NCBI RefSeq assembly: GCF_902150025.1
Contig: NZ_CABFVS010000024.1
Span: 59,409 to 123,408 of the forward strand
Reading direction: 5' to 3'
Source of the DNA: Bartonella massiliensis
GTDB lineage: Bacteria > Pseudomonadota > Alphaproteobacteria > Rhizobiales > Rhizobiaceae
DNA length: 64,000 bases
Shown here: piece after piece, positions 1-7,685 of the stretch
How positions within the stretch are numbered: position 1 is the stretch's first letter
Layout: the number at the start of each line of letters is the position of its first letter
The notes under the pieces: model-generated
Database searches by the model: none
Told to the model about the DNA's origin: nothing
What the model saw: only the letters and a program-made list of their open reading frames with translations
Position numbers and translations under genes: made by a program

Positions 1-102
1 GATGATTTTATTTATAATATGATGAGTCTTTCATCAAAAAACTGCATATATAATTGGTTGATAATTTTAATTTTTGTTCATAGAAAAAATGACGAAAACT
101 TT

Positions 103-489
103 TTATTCATTGTGAAATTTATAAGAGAAAGGACTATTATAATTCATATAAATTTCCCATAAAATACAGCATATACCGATAGCCCCCCCCATTCCTGCTC
201 CTATCAGTGCTCCTGTGACTATTCCAGCAGAAAGTGCTATTCCTATACCCATTGCGATAACTGGACCAAAACCTGGAAGAGCAATATAACCATAAGTAGC
301 AAGAATTGCTGAGATTGCTCCTGATATGCTACCGTTTAAGCCGCCAATAAAAGCAAATTCTTTAATAGAATAGCAGCACTTTTTGAAAAAATTGCTCTTA
401 TAACGATGGCAAGAGACATTGTTGTAAATTTTAAAATTAATCATATTTTTTTCTTTCATTTTGAATGCTAACTGTTCCTGCGTAGTCAA
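103..489 (-). CDS. Small glycine-rich membrane protein, unknown function
   Basis: A 128-residue ORF whose residues about 45-112 form one long hydrophobic stretch rich in Gly and Ala (for example GALIGAGMGGAIG). This is a glycine-zipper pattern like that of DUF1269-type stress or bacteriocin-like membrane proteins. The N-terminal 40 residues are basic and Cys-containing and the tail is short and polar. It lies just after the PepSY-like gene on the same strand and overlaps its end by about 50 bases. Internal ATGs at 459 or 444 would shorten the overlap, and no start has a clear Shine-Dalgarno. I do not recognise the protein. The hydrophobic segment is visible; the family resemblance is inference. 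Confidence 0.5.
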   Translation of the reverse strand: MTTQEQLAFKMKEKNMINFKIYNNVSCHRYKSNFFKKCCYSIKEFAFIGGLNGSISGAISAILATYGYIALPGFGPVIAMGIGIALSAGIVTGALIGAGMGGAIGICCILWEIYMNYNSPFSYKFHNE

Positions 490-781
490 CGGATACGAGA
501 AAATGGGATTTTTTAAATTTTACTAAAGCACGCCAAATGCCTTTGTCATCTAAACGCAATCGTTTAATGTTTTCAAAACCATTTTGCATAAGACAGTTTT
601 TAACTTGTGAAGCAGTAAATGAGTTTTGTCCTATTTTAGTGATATTTTGAGTAGAGCTATAGGTAAAAGCTCTACAGTAAGGAAGATAAAAAAAATTACT
701 AATTGAATGCGTGACGAGCAATGAAACACATACAATCATCATAAAAAAAATACTTAATTTAAAAACTTTATTTAGTTTCAT
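437..781 (-). CDS. Small secreted protein with a PepSY-like domain
   Basis: A 114-residue protein with an N-terminal hydrophobic helix (residues about 8-28) that looks like a signal peptide or anchor. A C-terminal half of about 60 residues has the PepSY pattern: a helix with QVKNCLMQNGF, then strands around LDDKGIWRALVKF and FLVSVDYAGTV. PepSY domains are usually small extracytoplasmic inhibitory or binding modules. Weak ribosome binding (GGTGA) lies 8-12 bases before the ATG. It is probably co-transcribed with the glycine-rich protein downstream. The domain call rests on pattern only. Confidence 0.55.
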   Translation of the reverse strand: MKLNKVFKLSIFFMMIVCVSLLVTHSISNFFYLPYCRAFTYSSTQNITKIGQNSFTASQVKNCLMQNGFENIKRLRLDDKGIWRALVKFKKSHFLVSVDYAGTVSIQNERKKYD

Positions 782-1627
782 CTTGTCACCATCTATTGAA
801 ACAATACTTCATTAACCTTTGTATTGCGAACAGGTTCCCAAGATGATTTTATTTTTAATATTATACTTAATAACAAAACTTTTTGAAAACTTATTGATTA
901 AATAAAAGTACTTTTTATTTTATTTAGTAGTAAAAATTTTAAATTATATTATAATGCTATTATATAAACTATAATTTTGATTATTATACAGTATTATAAA
1001 AATATATATTATATTTTCTCTTATTTTTATATAATTTTTTTAAATATATATGTTACTTTTTTAGAAAGTATGCGGTATAAAAATATTAATTTTTATATAT
1101 TATTATACAAACTCAAATAAATATGATTCAAATTATAGAGTGATTATATTTCTCATTTATAACACATAAGTTTATCATAATAATTCATTATTTTATATGT
1201 TAAATAAGCGTCTCAAATATCGTACATACATACAAAAGGGCAGCTGGTATGTGAGTAGTATAAAGAAATAAAACGCTTCTTAGAAATGTTTTTAAAATAT
1301 AAAGAGATCAAAACATTAGAATGGCAAAAAACTATAATACGTACGGGTTTTTAGATTCATAAGTGTAAAAATGATAGTTCAATAGCTTTCTGTTTATACA
1401 ATTAAGAGGGAGGGCTATTGCGAAACGCGTTTAAGTGTTAAATGTTACTTTAAAACAAGCGCATAAATTAATAAAATATTATTTTTTACTGAATAGACAT
1501 ACTTTAAAATACATTTTTAGAAATGATTACTTATTAGGCTATTTATTCCTTATGCTTTTATTACTATTTTTTAGTTTTCATGAGTAATTTAGAGCCAAAG
1601 TTAGCGTTTATCTTCCATTATTATCCC
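782..1627. other. Non-coding AT-rich gap
   Basis: No convincing gene is visible. Positions about 850-1130 are extremely AT-rich, low-complexity sequence. From about 1215 the sequence becomes less biased and matches blocks in other gaps of this window (see the repeat entry). The gap lies upstream of the PepSY-like gene and downstream of the ubiH-like gene, both on the minus strand. Confidence 0.6.
1215..1440 (+). repeat. Diverged copy D of a decayed intergenic element
   Basis: The block CAGCTGGTATGTGAGTAG near 1241 followed by GTATAAAGAAA aligns with GAGCTGGCGTGTGGGTAA near 17043 followed by GTATAAGAAAGG. The sequence on both sides (TACAAAAGGG versus TACAAGCGGA, and ACGCTTCTTAGAAA versus GGCTCTTATAAA) also aligns with small gaps. 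A further block GGCTATTGCGAAACG at 1413 recalls GATTATTGCGAAACA at 12591. No ORF survives. This is one of four copies proposed by eye; boundaries are approximate. Confidence 0.45.
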
Positions 1628-2860
1628 TTATTTTTCGATAGAATTTTTAGACGATTTTGTTGAAAATATTTGCATCATTTCCTTAAAGCCGTAACCGGGA
1701 TACATTCCTTTGCGCATAAATAAATTACGTAGTGGCGAGCAATTATGTAATAGACCAAGCCCAATACCGCGCATGATATGAACAGGCAACATATGAGAAA
1801 GTAAAGAAGAGTTGAGGGTATGAACAGCTTTACTGCGGATTAATATATCTGGTTTGCGGTATTGGTTATATCGTGTCACAATCATTTCAGAATTAGAAGC
1901 GGATATTTGATTGGGTAAAATATCAATCAAAGTTTGAACATCACGGAATCCTAAATTTAATCCCTGTGCTCCAATAGGGGGAAAAACATGAGCAGATTCA
2001 CCCACGAGGATTGTTCGATTAGCAGCAAAATGATGAGAGAGAAGTCCTGAAAGCGGCCACGCTTGAATTGATGTTTCTAAGGTTAGTTTTCCAAGCATTG
2101 ATTGCATTTGGTTTTCGATTATTTTTGCAACTTCTTTTGAGTTTATATTCAATAACTCCTCAGCACGAGAAGGGTGAACAACCCATACAAGACTAGATCT
2201 TCGCCCTAGTAGCGGAACCTGTGTAAATGGGCCATGTTCTGTATGAAATTCAGTTGATGTATTTTGGTGAGAAAATTCATGAGAAAAGTTGAGAACAATT
2301 GCTTTTTGTGGATAGTTCCACTGTTTGACAGTTATTCCTGCTGCTGCACGCGTAAGAGAATGTCGTCCATCAGCAGCAATAACAAGTGGTGCTTGAATGA
2401 CTCTACCGTCAGCCAGCGTAATAGATACATGGCTTTTTGTGTGATGAAACGATTTGGCTTCAGAAACAAATCTTTTAATATTGGGCATTTGTGTAACAGC
2501 ATCATTTAAAGCATTGTTCAATTCTACATTGGGTATATTATAGCCAAAAGCTTTTTCACCAATTTCAGCAGAAGAAAAATGCACCGTAGGAGCACGCACA
2601 ATCCTAGCAGTTATATCGATAATTCTTATGCACGATAAAGCCGAAGCCTGTTTTTGAAGACTATTCCAAATATTAAGTTTTTGAAGTGTGCGTATTGCAG
2701 GCATCATAAGAGCTGTTGTTCGTAACTCATCTGTATGAGCAGAAGGGCCAACAAGAAAAACAGAAAAACCCTTACGCGCAAGCCTCAACGCGGCTAACAT
2801 CCCAACAGGACCTGCACCAATAACAATAATGTTTTTATACTCTTTCTTTTCAATGATCAC
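1628..2860 (-). CDS. UbiH/Coq6-family FAD-dependent hydroxylase
   Basis: A 410-residue flavoprotein monooxygenase expected to hydroxylate the ring of a polyprenyl-phenol precursor in ubiquinone synthesis, using FAD, O2 and NAD(P)H. The N-terminal Rossmann motif VIGAGPVGM lies at residues about 13-21. The second FAD motif, LVGESAHVFPPIGAQG (about 285-300), is the family hallmark of UbiH/UbiF/VisC/Coq6. A mid-protein IAADGRHS matches the DG motif. Length is normal for the family. It is a single gene, divergent from pcs across about 180 bases. Which ring position it acts on cannot be told from sequence, so no symbol is given. Confidence 0.87.
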   Translation of the reverse strand: MIIEKKEYKNIIVIGAGPVGMLAALRLARKGFSVFLVGPSAHTDELRTTALMMPAIRTLQKLNIWNSLQKQASALSCIRIIDITARIVRAPTVHFSSAEIGEKAFGYNIPNVELNNALNDAVTQMPNIKRFVSEAKSFHHTKSHVSITLADGRVIQAPLVIAADGRHSLTRAAAGITVKQWNYPQKAIVLNFSHEFSHQNTSTEFHTEHGPFTQVPLLGRRSSLVWVVHPSRAEELLNINSKEVAKIIENQMQSMLGKLTLETSIQAWPLSGLLSHHFAANRTILVGESAHVFPPIGAQGLNLGFRDVQTLIDILPNQISASNSEMIVTRYNQYRKPDILIRSKAVHTLNSSLLSHMLPVHIMRGIGLGLLHNCSPLRNLFMRKGMYPGYGFKEMMQIFSTKSSKNSIEK

Positions 2861-3039
2861 AACAATTTGAATCTTTCCTCATTGCGCAAATATTTTAACG
2901 TTTCCAAATGATTGCTCTCTTTTTATTGTATGAAGCTTTTCTATTATATTATGATAAATAATACGATATAAAAAAGTAACCTTTTTATGATTTTTTTTAT
3001 GCTGAGTCATAATCATGGGTAAAAATGGCATATTGGTAA

Positions 3040-3858
3040 ATGGATGAAGATTTTAAAAACGAGGATACAAAAACCTTGAAACGTAAACTAACAAAAAAAA
3101 TCAAAACAAATGCTAAATTGTTACGTCATAAAAAAGTAACAATGCCACAAGCAAAAGCTTTTTCTGTTCATTTACTCACAGCTTCGGGATCTTTTTTAGC
3201 GTTTCTTTCTCTTATATCGGCTTCTCAAAAAGAATGGACAGCGATGTTCTGTTGGCTTGGACTTGCGCTTCTCGTTGATGGTATAGATGGACCCATTGCA
3301 CGCAAACTTGATGTTAAATATGTACTTCCAACATGGTCAGGAGAACTATTAGATAATATCATTGATTACGTAACTTATGTTTTAATTCCTGCTTTTGCAC
3401 TTTATCAAAGTGGTTTTATGGGAGTAGGGTTATCATTTTCATTGAGTGCGATCATTGTTATTTCATCGGCTATTTATTACGCTGATACGGGTATGAAAAC
3501 AAAAGAAAACTTTTTTAAAGGATTTCCTGTTGTTTGGAATATGATGGTTTTTACGCTTTTTATCGTAAGACCAGCGGAGTGGATTACTTTTAGTATCATT
3601 GTTTTATCGGCAATTATATCTTTTTTGCCAATTTATTTTATCCATCCCGTAAGAGTTCTTCGTTTGCGGAAAATTAATTTTCCAATTTTTCTCTTATGGT
3701 GTTTTTTTGGTGTTTCTGCGTTCTTTTATCGACTAGAGGCTCCATATTGGGTTAAAATAGGAATTTCAATAACGGGGATTTATATATATTGTATTGGCGC
3801 GGTCATGCAAATATTTCCGCAGCTTGGGGCAAAAAATATAAAAAGAACAATAAAATAG
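3040..3858 (+). CDS. pcs: Phosphatidylcholine synthase
   Basis: Condenses CDP-diacylglycerol with choline to give phosphatidylcholine in the inner membrane, the one-step PC route of rhizobia and other host-associated alphaproteobacteria. The CDP-alcohol phosphotransferase motif is visible as DGIDGPIARK with the spaced downstream G and LDNIIDYVTY around residues 88-122. About eight hydrophobic segments follow and the C-terminus (AVMQIFPQLG) is characteristic. An in-frame TAA directly before 3040 makes this the most upstream start. Residues 1-34 are a basic extension relative to the usual rhizobial start, so MPQAKAF at residue 35 is an alternative. It is followed after 23 bases by a CoA-hydrolase gene. 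Choline would have to come from the host. Confidence 0.93.
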   Translation: MDEDFKNEDTKTLKRKLTKKIKTNAKLLRHKKVTMPQAKAFSVHLLTASGSFLAFLSLISASQKEWTAMFCWLGLALLVDGIDGPIARKLDVKYVLPTWSGELLDNIIDYVTYVLIPAFALYQSGFMGVGLSFSLSAIIVISSAIYYADTGMKTKENFFKGFPVVWNMMVFTLFIVRPAEWITFSIIVLSAIISFLPIYFIHPVRVLRLRKINFPIFLLWCFFGVSAFFYRLEAPYWVKIGISITGIYIYCIGAVMQIFPQLGAKNIKRTIK

Positions 3859-3881
3859 TTGTTTTTAAGAAGGGTGTTAAG

Positions 3882-4928
3882 ATGAAAATTGATTTTGGAG
3901 CAGGTGATGATATTTCTTTTACGAAAGAGGGCTGTGCTGGTATTATAAAGCTCACACGTCCTTTAGCATTAAATGCTCTTAATCAACGAATGGTTTTCGC
4001 TTTTAAAAAAGCTCTCAAAACATGGGAAACAGATGATGATGTGTCTTGTGTCCTAATTGAAGGGGAGGGCCGTGCTTTTTGTGCTGGTGGAGATGTTGTA
4101 GAAATTTACCATATGGGGAAAAATGCCTCTGCTTATCAATATTTTAGGGATGAATATAGTTTAAATGCTTATATTAAACGTTTTTCAAAGCCTTACATTT
4201 CTTTTTTAAACGGTATTTGGATGGGAGGAGGGGTAGGGATTTCACTTTATGGTTCTCATCGAATTGTTACAGAAAATACACTTTTTGCTATGCCAGAAGG
4301 AGCAATTGGATTTTTTCCAGATGTTGGTGCAAGTTTTTTCTTTCCTTCTCTTCCCAATTATTTTGGTATCTACCTTGCATTAACTGGCGCACGTATAAAG
4401 TGGGGAGATTGCTTAAATCTGGGATTAGCAACACATGCTGTTCCTGAAGTTGAATTAGCATCCATTAAAAAGGCTATTATTGAGCAAGGAAATCCTAGTT
4501 TGGCTTTAGAGGAGTGTGCAAGGGTAAAAGACTATGAAACGAGTCATGAAATACGTGGTCTTATTAAAACTTGTTTTAGTGTCCAGACATTAGAAGAATG
4601 TCTTGAAGCGCTTCATAAAAAAAGTAATGAAGGTATTTTATTTGCGCAAGAATGTTATGATATTTTGCAGTCACGTTCTCCGATAAGTTTAAAAGTTATC
4701 TGGAAACAAATGAAACAAAATACATCTCGGACTTTGGAAGATTGTATAAAAATTGAAAATCGCATTGCACATCATATGATTAATTCACATGATTTTCATG
4801 AAGGCATACGTGCTATGTTAATCGATAAGGACAAAACGCCTCAATGGCAGCCAGATAAACTTTCAGATGTTACAGATGAAATGGTAGATTCTTATTTTAA
4901 ACCTGTTGAACAAGAGTTATTATTGTGA
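3882..4928 (+). CDS. 3-hydroxyisobutyryl-CoA hydrolase (enoyl-CoA hydratase family)
   Basis: A 348-residue crotonase-fold protein. The oxyanion-hole segments GRAFCAGGDV and NGIWMGGGVGIS are present, and MPEGAIGFFPDVGASFF is close to the signature of 3-hydroxyisobutyryl-CoA hydrolase, which releases free 3-hydroxyisobutyrate in valine breakdown. The length of about 350 also fits the hydrolase rather than ordinary 260-residue hydratases. The ATG at 3882 is chosen because AAGAAGGG lies just upstream; the frame is open further upstream into pcs, but those codons look non-native. No other valine-catabolism gene is adjacent. It overlaps the next gene by 4 bases, so the two are translationally coupled. 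Confidence 0.85.
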   Translation: MKIDFGAGDDISFTKEGCAGIIKLTRPLALNALNQRMVFAFKKALKTWETDDDVSCVLIEGEGRAFCAGGDVVEIYHMGKNASAYQYFRDEYSLNAYIKRFSKPYISFLNGIWMGGGVGISLYGSHRIVTENTLFAMPEGAIGFFPDVGASFFFPSLPNYFGIYLALTGARIKWGDCLNLGLATHAVPEVELASIKKAIIEQGNPSLALEECARVKDYETSHEIRGLIKTCFSVQTLEECLEALHKKSNEGILFAQECYDILQSRSPISLKVIWKQMKQNTSRTLEDCIKIENRIAHHMINSHDFHEGIRAMLIDKDKTPQWQPDKLSDVTDEMVDSYFKPVEQELLL

Positions 4929-5338
4929 AAAATAATTCACACAAACGGATTTCAAACATCAATTTAATTTATAACTGTTATTTACGGTTTTTGGCGCTTA
5001 TTTGCTTAGGTTTGAGTATTTTTTATTGGATACGCCTTGTTGGTGTCTTTCCAGGTATTTTATGGCGCTTTGACCTTATGCCTTGGCAGTGGCAATTTGC
5101 ATCAGCTATATTGGCTATTCTTTATCCTATTGCCTTGATTGGGCTTTGGATGTATTCACTATGGGGGATTATTTTGTGGTGTAGTGCAACATTGATTGAA
5201 ACCATAACAATCTATTATTCAAATTTTATTGATCAACCATTTGTACCATTATTTTATGGAATATTATTTTTAGTCTTTATGATCCTACAAATTATGATGA
5301 TTTTCTTTAAAAGAGTAAAAAATAAAAAATTATCGTAA
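4925..5338 (+). CDS. DUF6163-type membrane protein
   Basis: A 137-residue protein with four hydrophobic segments (about 19-37, 56-77, 80-100 and 106-128) and the conserved-looking VGVFPGILWRFDLMPWQWQ between helices 1 and 2. This resembles the DUF6163 family found across rhizobia, which has no assigned function. It starts with GTG overlapping the TGA stop of the upstream hydrolase (GTGA). A strong hairpin follows 10 bases after the stop, so it ends the pcs cluster. The family name is by resemblance; a function is not known. Confidence 0.75.
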   Translation: MKNNSHKRISNINLIYNCYLRFLALICLGLSIFYWIRLVGVFPGILWRFDLMPWQWQFASAILAILYPIALIGLWMYSLWGIILWCSATLIETITIYYSNFIDQPFVPLFYGILFLVFMILQIMMIFFKRVKNKKLS

Positions 5339-5348
5339 TTGAAAAATT

Positions 5349-5376
5349 GGGCCAGAATGACTGGCCCGAAGTTTTT
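5349..5376. terminator. Bidirectional Rho-independent terminator
   Basis: GGGCCAG (5349-5355), loop AATGA, CTGGCCC (5361-5367) is a perfect 7-bp GC-rich stem followed by GAAGTTTTTAATTTTT. On the minus strand the same stem is followed by AATTTTTC. It ends the pcs-hydrolase-DUF6163 transcript and could also stop a transcript arriving from the minus strand, which fits the short minus-strand ORF just beyond it. Confidence 0.82.
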
Positions 5377-5408
5377 AATTTTTGTTAATCTTTTTAATAA
5401 GTTATTCT

Positions 5409-5507
5409 TTAAATAAAAGGTATCCACCACAATTGCAAAGGACTCTCTGCTTTTGCACAAAATATCCATAATAATGATGCTATTGTTCCCCAAAGTGCCA
5501 CTGTCAT
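5409..5507 (-). CDS. Possible 32-residue membrane peptide
   Basis: A short ORF encoding a Trp-rich hydrophobic peptide beginning MTVALWGTIASLLWIFC and ending LQLWWIPFI. AAAGGGA precedes the ATG by about 6 bases, a good ribosome binding site. The terminator at 5349-5367 also works on this strand, so a minus-strand transcript ending here makes sense. It is too short for automatic gene callers. I do not recognise it. It may be a real small membrane protein or chance. Confidence 0.35.
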   Translation of the reverse strand: MTVALWGTIASLLWIFCAKAESPLQLWWIPFI

Positions 5508-5806
5508 AATTAATCCCTTTCCATAAAAGTTCCATAATATATATTATGCGATAATAAGACACAAAAATAAAAGCTCTGTTCTCGATATAGAAACAAGTAA
5601 TCCCTCATTTTGATATAATAGATGCCATATTGATATCGCATTTTTCTTTTTTTAAACAAAATTATGGCAATAATTTGTCATAAAAGTATTTTTATAAAGT
5701 ATTTTATCTATTGAGTGAAAATAACTTATTAAAAAAATAGGTCTTTAAGGTATATTTCTTAAAGACCTAAATAATTATAGTAAAATACTATAATAAAAAA
5801 GAATAA
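5508..5806. other. AT-rich gap between the short ORF and the lipoprotein pseudogene
   Basis: No ORF of note. The imperfect inverted repeat GGTCTTTAAGG ... CTTAAAGACC near 5741-5768 could be a weak terminator for the lipoprotein transcript from the right, but it has no clear T-run. Nothing else is seen. Confidence 0.4.
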
Positions 5807-6083
5807 TTATTTTACTATTTTACAACGTTTCATACGCGCAAGATCACTCAAAATAGCTTTAGAACGCTCTACAATTGTATCATTAATCTGGCGTTTATTC
5901 GCATAAAACTCTTGTTGAATATCGGCACAACTCATTGTTCCGTCATGTAATGTTGTCGTTGATATATTTTTTTCTAAACGCCCCCCACATGCTGTTAAGG
6001 AAATGGCTAAAGTACCAATTACGACAAAAACAAAATAAAGAACAATTTAAAAAAGCTTTTTTATTTAACGTAAAATATTGCAT
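5807..6083 (-). pseudogene. Small prolipoprotein broken by a frameshift in its signal peptide
   Basis: The open frame ending at 5807 encodes a complete lipoprotein signal (IVLYFVFVVIGTLAISLTAC, lipobox LTAC) and a mature part of about 60 residues with conserved-looking Cys (MSCADIQQEF, MKRCKIVK). It has no ATG, GTG or TTG before the signal and meets a TAA directly upstream. The ATG at 6083 opens another frame, MQYFTLNKKAFL. Removing one base in the run TTTAAAAAA at 6046-6054 fuses the two into a continuous prolipoprotein. So the gene carries one extra base, either a real frameshift or a sequencing slip. The protein family is not recognised. Confidence 0.6.
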
Positions 6084-6091
6084 TAATCAGC

Positions 6092-6901
6092 TTATGCCTT
6101 TGTTTCAAAAATAAGACCTTGGTATGCAGGTTTTACATAAGCTGGAACGTAATTGACAACCTCATTATAATCGAGTGATCTATCCATATGTGTGAGGATG
6201 GCTTGTTTTGGTTTTAAATATTCTATCCATTCTAATGCTTGATCAACAGAAAAATGGCTCGGATGAGATTTAAATTGAAGAGCTTCAATGATGAGTATAT
6301 CCAAATTCATTAATTTGGATAATGTTTTTTTAGGAAATTCACTAACATCTGTACAATAGGCAACATTTCCAATACGAAAACCTAAGGAATGAATGTTTCC
6401 GTGGTATTGTAAATGTGTCTTGACACTTATTGCTCCACCCTGCCCTTGAATAATAAATTGGCTATCTTCATCAATAAGATGCTCTTTTAAGATGGGAGAA
6501 TAAGATGAATCTTTTGCCGTTTGAAAACAATATCCAAAAGAATTTTTGAGATGCTTTAGTGTAAATCTGTCTGCATAAATATCGATTAAACATTTTTGTG
6601 CAAGTGCATAACTGCGTAAATCATCAATACCGTGGATATGATCTGCATGAGAATGTGTGTAAAGAGCAGCATCAAGATGATTGACATGCGCATCGATCAT
6701 TTGTGAGCGAAAGTCTGGACCTGTATCAATAACGACCGTTGTTTTTTTTCCTGATGGTTTAATGCGTTCAACCAATAAAGAACTTCTGTAGCGTTTATTT
6801 TTAGGGTTATCCGGATCACAGGTTCCCCAATCACCATTGGGCCGTGGGACTCCTGGCGAGGGACCACAGCCTAATATTGTAAATCGGTATTGATCACACA
6901 T
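6092..6901 (-). CDS. MBL-fold metallo-hydrolase (PhnP/phosphodiesterase-like)
   Basis: A 269-residue beta-lactamase-fold hydrolase with the metal-binding motif THSHADHIHGID (about residues 80-91), an N-terminal GCGPSPGVPRPNGDWG, YCTDVSEFP and a late HFSVDQALEW. This matches the PhnP-like group that hydrolyses cyclic phosphodiesters such as phosphoribosyl cyclic phosphate, but in alphaproteobacteria it stands next to tatD and metG rather than with phn genes, so the real substrate is unknown. It starts 10 bases after tatD in the minus-strand run metG-tatD-MBL, a common rhizobial arrangement. Confidence 0.82.
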   Translation of the reverse strand: MCDQYRFTILGCGPSPGVPRPNGDWGTCDPDNPKNKRYRSSLLVERIKPSGKKTTVVIDTGPDFRSQMIDAHVNHLDAALYTHSHADHIHGIDDLRSYALAQKCLIDIYADRFTLKHLKNSFGYCFQTAKDSSYSPILKEHLIDEDSQFIIQGQGGAISVKTHLQYHGNIHSLGFRIGNVAYCTDVSEFPKKTLSKLMNLDILIIEALQFKSHPSHFSVDQALEWIEYLKPKQAILTHMDRSLDYNEVVNYVPAYVKPAYQGLIFETKA

Positions 6902-6911
6902 AGCTTTTGCC

Positions 6912-7685
6912 TTATTTCATTTTGCTAAATAAACGAAAAGCATTCCGCGTTGTTACTTGAGCTGTTTCTTCAATGCTTAAGCCAATTGTTTCAGCTAAAA
7001 TAGCCGCTGTATAACATACAAAAGATGGCTCATTGGTTTTTCCCCGATGAGGAGTGGGGGCTAAGAATGGTGCATCTGTTTCCACCAATAAACGCTCATG
7101 GGGCACAATTTTTGCTATTTCACGGATTTCAAATGCGTTTTTAAAAGTAAGAATACCTGAAAAAGAAATATAACCACCAAGTTCAATGCCAGCACGAGCA
7201 AGCTGCATTCCCGACGAATAACAATGAAGAATAAAGGGAAAAACTCCTTCTTTCATCTGTTCGCGTAAGATTTTCTCCATATCGATATCTGCATTGCGTG
7301 AATGTATAACAAGAGGAATCTGCGTTTCTCGAGAAGCAATGATATGTTCTTGGAAAACTTTCTTTTGCTCTTCTGGTGTAGAATAATCATAATGGTAATC
7401 AAGCCCCCCTTCCCCAAATGCAATAATTTTAGCGTGCTTTGAGAGCTGTATAAGTTTTTTGGCTGTAATATTTTGTTCTTCATGTGCATGATTGGGGTGT
7501 GTTCCAACGGAACAAAAAACTTGATCATAGTTTTGCGCAATGGCTAGCAGCTTATCTAACTTACGAACATGCGTTGAAATTGTTATCATACGTCCAACGT
7601 CAGCATCTAAAGCCCGTTGGATAACATTATCCAAATCTTGTGAAAAATCTTCAAAATCAAGATGACAATGTGTATCAATGAGCAT
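6912..7685 (-). CDS. tatD: TatD-family metal-dependent DNase
   Basis: A 257-residue TIM-barrel hydrolase with the TatD signatures DTHCHLDFEDF near the N-terminus, a metal Glu in FGEGGLDYHYD, VIHSRNAD, LHCYSSG and ETDAPFLAPTPHRGK. TatD enzymes are Mg-dependent 3'-5' nucleases involved in DNA quality control. The length is standard. Its start overlaps the end of metG by 11 bases, so the two are translationally coupled. Confidence in the family is high; the exact substrate is less certain. Confidence 0.9.
   Translation of the reverse strand: MLIDTHCHLDFEDFSQDLDNVIQRALDADVGRMITISTHVRKLDKLLAIAQNYDQVFCSVGTHPNHAHEEQNITAKKLIQLSKHAKIIAFGEGGLDYHYDYSTPEEQKKVFQEHIIASRETQIPLVIHSRNADIDMEKILREQMKEGVFPFILHCYSSGMQLARAGIELGGYISFSGILTFKNAFEIREIAKIVPHERLLVETDAPFLAPTPHRGKTNEPSFVCYTAAILAETIGLSIEETAQVTTRNAFRLFSKMK

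Noticed and set aside
5254..5562. 102-residue minus-strand ORF
   Set aside because: It runs through the terminator hairpin and the antisense of the DUF6163 gene; the 32-residue ORF in another frame is more plausible.
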